Assembly (NCBI GenBank): GCA_964017065.1
Contig: OZ024784.1
Location: 804,382 to 868,381 of the forward strand
Length of the DNA: 64,000 bases
Source of the DNA: Haliclona indistincta
Taxonomy: Eukaryota; Porifera; Demospongiae; Haplosclerida; Chalinidae
Reading direction: 5' to 3'
How positions within the stretch are numbered: the first letter of the stretch is position 1; every line of letters begins with the position of its first letter. Of this stretch, positions 56,384 through 64,000 are shown piece by piece. The position numbers and the translations under genes are program-made. The notes under the pieces are model-generated. The model made no database searches. It had not been told where the DNA came from and worked only from the letters and a program-made list of their open reading frames with translations.

Positions 56384-59231
56384 AGCAAAGTTTACTCACC
56401 AGTATTCAGCTTCCAGGATTGTGTTCATAAGAAGTCTATTTAGATTGAGAGTAAACTGTTTCGTTTTGTTCTTTAGTGTGTTCAATAACAGAGGCTATAC
56501 AAGCTAACGATCTCTCACAGTAATCATAAGTAACTGGCAATATATTTAGCTAAATAAATTACCTTTGGTTTGAGAAATAATTAATTACAGTACTCATGCA
56601 TTATTTTTGTAGAAGAAGAAAGGTGTCGTGTATGCACAAGGGTCAACCTATTGTGTTAGTGCTGCCATTATGTATGGAGGGGCAGAGAAGTATCTCAGGT
56701 ACGACATTCACTTGCAAACACATCATACGGTTATTATGAATGGCTGGGTATTATAAACAATTATCATTCAGGGGAAACAATTTTGTGGATCTGTGTACTA
56801 AACTAAACTACTATGATGATGTCTGTGTAGGCGCTGTGATAGGTAAGTATGCTCTTTCAACTACTATTATGATGTCTGTGTGTTTGTGAATGCATGGACA
56901 TGTATGTGATGGGTTGAATGAGCTTGTAATTGTGTGTTCAAATAGGCTTGCATTATCGCAGGTATAGTAGTGAGCTTTATTGCCGCAGCATATGAAACAA
57001 TGATTCAAATTTCAATCATGATCATCATCAGCTCCTATACCCACTGCTAGCTGCAGCTCCTATACCCATGCTAGCTGCAGCTCCTATACCAACTGCTAGC
57101 TGCAGCTCCTATACCCATGCTAGCTGCAGCTCCTATACTCACTGCTAGCTGCAGCTCCTATACTCACTGCTAGCTGCAGCTCCTATACCCATGCTAACTG
57201 CAGCTCCTATACTCACTGCTAGCTGCAGCTCCTATACCCACTGCTAGCTGCAGCTCCTATACTCACTGCTAGCTGCAGCTCCTATACTCACTGCTAGCTG
57301 CAGCTCCTATACCCATGCTAACTGCAGCTCCTATACTCACTGCTAGCTGCAGCTCCTATACTCACTGCTAGCTGCAGCTCCTATACTCACTGCTAGCTGC
57401 AGCTCCTATACTCACTGCTAGCTGCAGCTCCTATACCCATGCTAACTGCAGCTCCTATACTCACTGCTAGCTGCAGCTCCTATACTCACTGCTAACTGCA
57501 GCTCCTATACTCACTGCTAGCTGCAGCTCCTATACTCACTGCTAGCTGCAGCTCCTATACCCATGCTAACTGCAGCTCCTATACCCACTGCTAGCTGCAG
57601 CTCCTATACCCACTGCTAGCTGCAGCTCCTATACTCACTGCTAGCTGCACCTCCTATACCCACTGCTAGCTGCAGCTCCTATACCCACTGCTAGCTGCAG
57701 CTCCTATACCCACTGCTAGCTGCAGCTCCTATACCCACTGCTAGCTGCAGCTCCTATACCCACTGCTAGCTGCATCTGCTATACCCACTGCTAGCTGCAG
57801 CTCCTATACCCACTGCTAGCTGCAGCTCCTATACCCACTGCTAGCTGCAGCTCCTATACCCATGCTAGCTGCAGCTCCTATACCCCTGCTAGCTGCAGCT
57901 CCTATACCCACTGCTAGCTGCAGCTCCTATACCCCTGCTAGCTGCAGCTCCTATACCCCTGCTAGCTGCAGCTCCTATACCCACTGCTAGCTGCATCTGC
58001 TATACCCCTGCTAGCTGCAGCTCCTATACCCCTGCTAGCTTCAGCTCCTATACCCACTGCTAGCTGCAGCTCCTATACCCACTGCTAGCTGCAGCTCCTA
58101 CACCCACTGCTAGCTGCACCTCCTATACCCACTGCTAGCTGCATCTGCTATACCCCTGCTATAGCTGCAGCTCCTATACCCCTGCTAGCTGCATCTGCTA
58201 TACCCCTGCTAGCTGCAGCTCCTATACCCACTGCTAGCTGCATCTGCTATACCCCTGCTAGCTGCAGCTCCTATACCCACTGCTAGCTGCAGCTCCTATA
58301 CCCACTGCTAGCTGCAGCTCCTATACCCACTGCTAGCTGCATCTGCTATACCCACTGCTAGCTGCAGCTCCTATACCCACTGCTAGCTGCAGCTCCTATA
58401 CCCCTGCTGCTGCTACTAGTACTACTGAACCAATGCTGTAGTCTGTACAGCAGTGTATGTGTTCATCTACATGTATTTGAGATTGAGATTCTATATTTTG
58501 CTCAACATCATGTTTTTACTTCAGAGGCTATACTTGGTAATGATCTCAGCGAAAACACAAAGTTCCAAAATGAAGTAATGCCTCTTACACCAACAATGGG
58601 TGCTGATCAGTTAAAGAAACTGGTAAGCTGTTGTCATTGTCAATCACGAGTGCAATACTTAAGTGTGTTCTTATCTCAGGTATCATTCTCTTATGGTACT
58701 ATTAGCCATCATAAGTTGAATAGTCGCTTTAAACGACAGCAAGATCCATCTGGGTGAGTTGTATGCTAACATCGCCATGCCTTTGTTATGCTCTACTGTC
58801 AATCACTATCAATCAAGTGAAGTACAAAGCGCTACGGGTTATGCATTCAGAAATACACGCCCTCATGCTCGGGACGTCTACAGTCAATTGCAGGTGCATT
58901 GAAAATGGTGTGCGTGTTTCCGTACCACTGCGTGGGACTTTGTATCGCTCTGTGAACCACGGAAAATGTTCAGATAGATTTTAGAGAACAGATGTAGCTC
59001 ATCTGAACAAGTTCTGTGGCTCCAGAACTACACAAAGTGCCATGCACTGCACTGAACGAACTTGCAAGATTGCAAAACATCGATTTCCGCGGTGATCTAA
59101 ACCCGTAGACACCTTGAATCACTCGTCTAACCTATAGTCACTTATAATTAATGTTCTCTTTTTCTATCTACAGGTATTTTTCTTATCATTGTATTGTTTA
59201 TCCCATTGTACCATGGTGTTCGTCAAGATAA
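53643..59231 (+). CDS. Fringe-like beta-1,3-glycosyltransferase 1 (GT31)
   Basis: Golgi type II membrane enzyme; Fringe relatives add GlcNAc to O-fucose on Notch-type EGF repeats. ATG at 53643; the signal anchor is about residues 28-46 (CLVCVLVAMGIIAIVHIL). Eleven exons spliced cleanly: 53643-54066, 54502-54559, 55827-55875, 55938-56012, 56061-56211, 56264-56293, 56613-56698, 56772-56842, 58525-58622, 58680-58753 and 59174-59231. Motifs in order: VYMSVLTTPKHHESRF, VRVITDKSDDKWI, CKTGRQFEEFYKA, WYCHADDDVYFN (metal-binding DDD), VYLGQWRG, YAQGSTYCVSAAIM, DDVCVGAVIEAILGN, VSFSYGTI and the C-terminal YHCIVYPIVPWC with the Fringe cysteines. Acceptor and substrate cannot be fixed from sequence. Intron 8 holds a large minisatellite and intron 6 an AC tract. 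Confidence 0.87.
54560..55826. other. Intron 2 of Fringe-like gene 1, with local duplications
   Basis: No coding exon seen. It contains a doubled GTTCGAACCGTGCCGGAGCC-type motif near 54978-55021, a short TG/TA tract near 55139-55160, and a ~125-bp tandem duplication listed separately. The GC-richer, CpG-containing part at 54640-55110 differs from the AT-rich surroundings and may be an old insertion. Confidence 0.4.
55440..55692. repeat. Tandem duplication of ~125 bp in intron 2
   Basis: Two adjacent copies (about 55440-55567 and 55568-55692) share TTAGTGCAT...ATGGTAGCTA, TTATCTGGAGCTGTCTAT, GACTAGCTGTAAC and GTAGTCGTGTT, with several indels. Non-coding. Confidence 0.7.
56315..56378. repeat. 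(AC)n microsatellite
   Basis: About 32 uninterrupted AC dinucleotides in intron 6 of Fringe-like gene 1, about 20 bp after the donor. Such tracts vary in length between individuals. Confidence 0.95.
57029..58412. repeat. Minisatellite of ~25-bp units in intron 8 of Fringe-like gene 1
   Basis: About 55 tandem units of the form CAGCTCCTATACCCACTGCTAGCTG, 24-26 bp each. Variants include CCCATGCTAGCTG, TATACTCACTG, CATCTGCTATACCC and CCCCTGCTAGCTG. Each unit contains the overlapping palindromes GCTAGC and AGCTGCAGCT. Variant types cluster: TATACTC is common on the left, CCCCTG on the right. The array makes up most of a 1.7-kb intron and has no coding meaning. It is not CRISPR-like, because there are no unique spacers. 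Confidence 0.95.
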
Positions 59232-59589
59232 ATTATTATTGTCAACAGAAAGCATAAAATTAATAAATGATTATACCTGACAGGGAAATGAACAAGTGAT
59301 AAAATAATTATGATGATGTGATATATTACTTATCGAATGACAGCAGATGGTTGAAGGACAACACATGAAAGTAAAGCCTACATGTACAGTATGATTAAAT
59401 AACATTAGGCAAAGGTGAGCAGGACGGCGTAGGACCATGGAATATCAGTATAGTCATAGTATTGTATACGTCGTAGCGACTGAGGCACAGCTTGGTTCTA
59501 CGTGAAATAGAACCTAGGAGCTAGGCAATCTGGTTGATCAATGTCACTAAAATGCAGTGGAAATGTATAACAACGCGGTAACTCATTTC
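59232..59589. other. 3' flank of Fringe-like gene 1
   Basis: AT-rich region after the stop, with AATAAA-like signals (AATAAATGATT near 59260). No ORF or recognised element. Confidence 0.45.
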
Positions 59590-60300
59590 ACACATGAGTA
59601 GCCGCCATCTTAATTCGCCGTCATCCCATCATTGTTGTATCGGTCATAACTCAGATTCACATCTCCGTAATTTGTGCCAAGGCGTACACCTCATCCGTCG
59701 TTCGATCTCATCAACGTACATCTACCATTTGCCTTGAACGTGTTCAGCGCAGAGCAACTAAATTTGTGTTACACAACTATATACAATTTTTTTTTAATAA
59801 TATGTTTTTGCATGAGCAAAGGAAACACAAAATAGCAAATTAAGCTAATTCTAGTGTGCATCCAAAAAAAAAGAAAACAAAATAAAATAAACTAAGTTAT
59901 ATAATTAAGCAAACTAGATTTAAAGGATGATAACAATGGACGATAATTGATTACAAGAGTAGAATAATCTCACTTAAACTTCTTCCTCTAATATTGTACT
60001 GGCTAGAAATCCAAGATGTTCTTTTCCTACTCAAGCATATAAAACTCCCTGCAGATAACTTCAACATCTTTGACCATGTGTCCTTTGTTACGGCATCTTG
60101 CACTCATGTACCCACTCGAAAAGATCTAAAACAAAACTTTAGCCGCTGCTCTACAACAAATCACTTCTATTTTAACCGAGTTGTTAAACTTTGGAACAAG
60201 CTTCCTATTGTCCTCTCTGAGTCATATACTAAAAATAAACATAATATTTGTGTCTTTCTATGGGATCACTTCATAACTGAACTTTTATTCTGACATTCCA
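59590..60300 (+). mobile_element. LINE 3' remnant
   Basis: Carries the C-terminal part of a non-LTR retrotransposon protein: LERVQRRATKFVLHNY at about 59733-59780. After an AT-rich interruption of about 190 bp it continues with LYWLEIQDVLFLLKHIKLP, NIFDHVSFV, FYFNRVVKLWNKLPIVLS and a stop near 60293. The arrangement (QRRATKF ... YWLEIQD ... FNRVVKLWN) is typical of LINE C-termini. No reverse transcriptase core remains. It is a different element from the one at 29.8 kb. Confidence 0.75.
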
Positions 60301-60575
60301 TGCTCCTAGGCCTACCACTTTTTATGTCCTTGTTCTTCCTGCTCACCTTTCTCTTAATGGTATACTTATATACCATGCATGCAGGCTTCACTTTATGTGT
60401 TGTCCTTCAACAATCACTGCCATCTCCTATAAGTAATAAAATACTTATCACTAGTCCATTGATTGTTGTAAAGTGCTAATAATAATAAATCGTCGCTGCG
60501 CTGCAAAGCTAAAGCCGCATAATCGCGCGTGCGGACAATGATCGGCAGCAGCAATGTAAGTCTTGTAGCTGCAAC

Positions 60576-63500
60576 ATGCTATTACTTCACATCTCTTTGT
60601 GTTGCAGGTCTGCGAATTCTAAACGGTCTAGTAAGTGCGTTCTGTTCTCGGTTAGCTACATTCTCGTAGCGGTGATGGTAATAGTAGCTGTGATGTTCAT
60701 CCTCCGTACGTCGGGCACAAGTAATAAGTCAGACTCGGCATCAAAGCTGCCCCTGGAATCTGCTGGTATAAAACAATTGCATACAATCGTGTACGATCCG
60801 GACTTCGGACACTTGCCTTCTCTTTCATTGAGTGCTACTGACAGTACTACGGTGACAGTACGACTCGAGAAAGATACCAAAATTTCCTCGAGTACTAGCG
60901 ATGTTTTTGTATCTGTACTAACCACACCAGTGTTGCACGGCAAAAGATTTTCTTATCAGCTAATGACCTGGATTCCGACATTCATTCCCAGTCAGGTACT
61001 GCATATTGTGATGTCAGTATAGCAGAATCAATGCTTGTGAGTACTTTTCATGTTTTCAATACAATCTTCGACCATATCACCGACCATATCGATAAACTTC
61101 AAGTTTCAACCGCGTATAGCAGCATGATAGCGGAAAGACGAGCTCGCCCGGTGGCGCCGACCAAGAACGAACGGTTGGGGAGATTTTTCTTAAGTTATGT
61201 GAAGCTTACGAAGCTAAAACTGCTCTAGCAAGCTCTCCTGCCATCTGTGCAGAATCCGTTGCATGGATTTCGCCGACTCGAGGGATGCTCGTACGCTAGT
61301 TTTACCATAATGGTTTTACCAGCGGTGACACTGACCTGCAGCATACAGCTGTAATATCGCGTACGAGCATCGCCCGGCGAAATCCATGCAACGGATTCTG
61401 CACAGATGGCAGGAGAGCTTGCTGGAGTAGTTTTAGGTTTGTACGGTTCACCAACTTAAGAAAAATCTCCCCAACCGGCGATCGTTCTTCAGGGCGGGCT
61501 CGTCTTTCCGCTATGGCTAACGCTGTGCGGCGGAAACTTGGTATGGTCGTACTGAGTCTATCGATAGACAAGCAAACTGCACTCTGCAAGTCAGTCTGTA
61601 TAAATACCCATAGCTAGAAAATAAAGTTACTTGTGAATATTACAAATGTATATTCTGGTAACCCGCCACCGTACCATTATATTCAATGCCCAGAGACTCA
61701 ACGGTGTGGGCTTTATAACTATAATTACTTAGTTTTATTTTTTTTATTTTATTTTTTTTTGCCTTGCCAAGCTCCATTATTGATGGTTAACCTAGCTTGT
61801 GTTCTAGGCTAGACTAGCTCATTCCTCATTTCACTTTACTTAATTCATTTATCACTGGTATATATTGGGCATTCTTGCATTCATATTTCACTCTAAATCT
61901 GTTCATTATTAAACAGGTTAGAGTGCTTACAGACAGTAGCAGTGACAGGTGGATCAGAGCTGCTCAAGAGATTGGTAAACATCACAATACATGTAACCTA
62001 TCAAGTAAAAAGATCAATATTCTGTTACAGGTGTAAATACCGTCTTTAGTGGCTGCCATTCCAGTTATTGGCATGACAGGTATAATACAGTAGACATTGT
62101 GAATTGTGTTATTAGCTGACAATATACATTCAGGAATAATCTTTGCTGCAAGACAGGCAGACAGTATGAAGAGTATTATAAAGCAAGGAAAAATGGAGAG
62201 ACATACGGGTAGGGGGAGAGACATACGGGTAGGGGGAGAGAGACATATGGGTAGGGGGGAGAGACATACGGGTAGAGGGAGAGACATACGGGTAGGGGGA
62301 GAGAGACATATGGGTAGGGGGGAGAGACATACGGGTAGGGGAGAGAGACATACGGGTAGGGGGAGAGAGACATACGGGAGGGGGAGAGAGACATACGGGA
62401 GGGGGAGAGAGACATACGGGTAGGGGGAGAGACATACGGGTAGGGGGAGAGACATACGGGTAGGGAGAGAGACATACGGGTAGGGGGGAGAGACATACGG
62501 GTAGGGGGAGAGACATACGGGTAGGGAGAGAGACATACGGGAGGGGGAGAGAGACATACGGGAGGGGGAGAGAGACATACGGGTAGGGGGAGAGACATAC
62601 GGGTAGGGGGAGAGACATACGGGTAGGGAGAGAGACATACGGGTAGGGGGGAGAGACATACGGGTAGGGGGAGAGACATACGGGGGGTTGAGACATACGG
62701 GTAGGGAGAGAGAGACATACGGGTAGGGGGAGAGAGACATACGGGTAGGGAGAGAGAGACATACGGGTAGGGAGAGAGAGACATACGGGTAGGGAGAGAG
62801 AGACATACGGGTAGGGAGAGAGAGACATACGGGTAGGGGGTTGAGACATACGGGTAGGGGGAGAGAGACATACGGGTAGGGGGAGAGAGACATACGGGTA
62901 GGGAGAGAGACATACGGGTAGGGAGAGAGAGACATACGGGTAGGGGGAGAGACATACGGGTAGGGAGAGAGAGACATACGGGTAGGGGGAGATACATTTA
63001 CATAACAATTACTATTTCCAGCGCTATTTTCATTCTTGTAGTTGGTATTGTCATGTCGATGATGACATGTACTTGAATGCTGAGACCTTAGGAAGACTAT
63101 TGTCCAAATATGGTGACCCTAATACTCAAAATATCTACCTGGGTCAGTGGAAAAATCTGGGAAAGTATTTTCGCACACCACGGATTCCTGATGGAGAGGT
63201 AAGAGACTCATTCACAACCAACACACAATAGACATGTGCGAGTACAAGTCATAATGCACGAGTTTGAGTTTACGATTATTGTCACATATCAGCAGTTTCA
63301 GTTTAAGAATTGTTTGTTGTCGCGCAACTGTTGCCAGCAACAAAATAGCATAATTATTGTGTCACGCGTATTCGAAGCAACATTTGTTGCAGGCAACAAA
63401 GTTGCGTTGCGTAGTGCATAGCCTTTATCAATCATTATTTGTCTTGCAATTAATTTATTATTACGTATTATGACCATGGTTTTCTTCAGCTTATAACACT

Positions 63501-64000
63501 CAAGAATTTTCCTGAAGCGGTTAGTACATGTAAATGACAATACTATAATTTTATATAATTATACCAACAGAAAAAGCAAGGAGTAAAGTATGCACAGGGA
63601 TCAACATTTTGTATCAGTGACGCTATTATGAAGACAGCTGAAAAGTATTTGAGGTGTAAAACAATAATAATAGTGTGACAATGCTGTGACCTTGTCAATC
63701 AATAATGTTTTGTGCAAGTGATTACACATCCTCCTTCGTGTCTCTAGTTGTTCGTTGGTTGTTATATGTTAATTATGTGTGTCTGAATGAGAGTGTGTTG
63801 TGAACAGAGTGAAGTGAAGGTGTATTATGTGATGGGTTTACAATAAGCCTATATTCCACAGCGGAAAAAATTTTGAAAAGACTTGTGAAAAATTGTCAAG
63901 TAAAATGGATGATATGGCCTCAGGAGCAGTAATAGGTGAGCAAGTAAAGGAGTGGTTCTTTATTTTAATTTCTTTAACCGTCAGAAAGTATTTTAGGTAA
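60576..64000 (+). CDS. Fringe-like beta-1,3-glycosyltransferase 2 (GT31), 3' end outside the window
   Basis: Tandem paralogue of the gene at 53643. ATG at 60576 with a Cys pair (LCCRSANSKR, like SSCCR in gene 1) before the membrane anchor VSYILVAVMVIVAVMFIL. Exons read VFVSVLTTPVLHGKRF (ending NPSQ-type at about 60994), VRVLTDSSSDRWIRAAQ (61918-61975), VNTVFSGCHSSYWHD (about 62032-62080), CCKTGRQYEEYYKARKNGE (about 62134-62208), WYCHVDDDMYLN to IPDGE (63042-63199), ITLKNFPEA, YAQGSTFCISDAIM and KMDDMASGAVI. The last visible exon (E-SILG) starts about 63985 and is cut by the window edge. The DDD motif is intact. Exon phases match gene 1, so the pair arose by tandem duplication. Confidence 0.83.
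61088..61567. repeat. Long inverted-repeat (fold-back) element in an intron of Fringe-like gene 2
   Basis: Left arm about 61088-61297 and right arm about 61359-61567 are reverse complements with scattered differences; for example GCGGAAAGACGAGCTCGCCC is matched by GGGCTCGTCTTTCCGC. The arms are about 210 bp and the spacer about 60 bp. It is GC-richer than its surroundings and non-coding. It looks like a MITE or fold-back transposon. Confidence 0.75.
62195..62992. repeat. Minisatellite of ~20-bp units starting at the exon/intron border
   Basis: About 39 tandem units of the form GGAGAGACATACGGGTAGGG. The first unit is the end of the coding exon (ending at 62208) plus its 5' splice site, so the array repeats the exon's own donor. 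Variants include ACATATGGG, ACGGGAGGGGG (no GT) and ACGGGGGGTTGAG. The opposite strand gives long spurious open frames. Confidence 0.95.

Noticed and set aside
57029..58412. CRISPR-like regular repeat array
   Set aside because: Units are contiguous 24-26 bp repeats with no unique spacers, inside an intron of an animal gene. It is a minisatellite.
61982..63008. Three long minus-strand ORFs rich in Tyr-Val-Ser-Pro and Thr-Arg-Met-Ser repeats
   Set aside because: They are the reverse reading of the intronic minisatellite at 62195-62992 in all frames. The array lacks stops on that strand by composition only, and its first unit belongs to a plus-strand exon.

Overview
The window is animal nuclear DNA, most probably from a demosponge with a compact genome such as Amphimedon (an inference). 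It is AT-rich and has dense genes, many GT-AG introns of only about 45-120 bp, and clear animal genes (WAPL, NAF1, CFAP96, Fringe-type glycosyltransferases, a PARP14-like enzyme). All multi-exon models below were spliced by eye from reading frame, splice consensus and family similarity.

Layout. (1) 0.1-5.2 kb, plus strand: a multi-exon NhaC-type sodium/proton antiporter. (2) 5.4-14.2 kb, minus strand: a very large PARP14-like mono-ADP-ribosyltransferase with an N-terminal series of RRM-like exons, KH-like repeats, three macrodomains, WWE and a catalytic domain with an H-Y-I triad. (3) 14.26-16.3 kb, plus strand: a macrodomain protein transcribed head-to-head with the PARP gene from a 101-bp shared promoter. 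(4) 16.6-20.8 kb: small secreted proteins of a family I do not recognise. Type A occurs as an inverted pair (A and A') around a 1.5-kb spacer; a related type B follows.

(5) The block from PARP intron 3 to the start of CFAP96 was duplicated in tandem. Unit 1 is about 13.04-21.24 kb, unit 2 about 21.24-29.69 kb, and unit 3 about 31.45-39.09 kb. The unit 1/2 junction is preserved: the first codons of CFAP96 are fused to PARP intron sequence through CATGG microhomology. In unit 2 the PARP copy is cut to three exons and the macrodomain gene is frameshifted. Both type A genes of unit 2 share one broken splice acceptor, a sign of gene conversion between the arms. Unit 3 lost its left end at a LINE/RecQ-fragment insertion, and its macrodomain gene is interrupted and deleted. 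The A and B genes have TATA boxes, four coding exons with the same phases, and a start codon split by an intron (A|TG).

(6) 39.1-52.7 kb: intact CFAP96 (plus), NAF1 (minus) and WAPL (plus). A four-pass membrane-protein gene is nested antisense in a large WAPL intron. (7) 53.4-64.0 kb: a duplicated WAPL 3' end, then two tandem Fringe-like GT31 genes. The second runs off the window. Each has an intronic minisatellite, and the second array was built by repeating the exon's own 5' splice site. LINE remnants and an inverted-repeat element lie in and between them.

The most promising material for something undescribed is the duplicated cassette: an ADP-ribosylation pair sharing a promoter, linked to a palindromic family of TATA-driven secreted proteins with split start codons. 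I see no tRNA, rRNA or CRISPR array.
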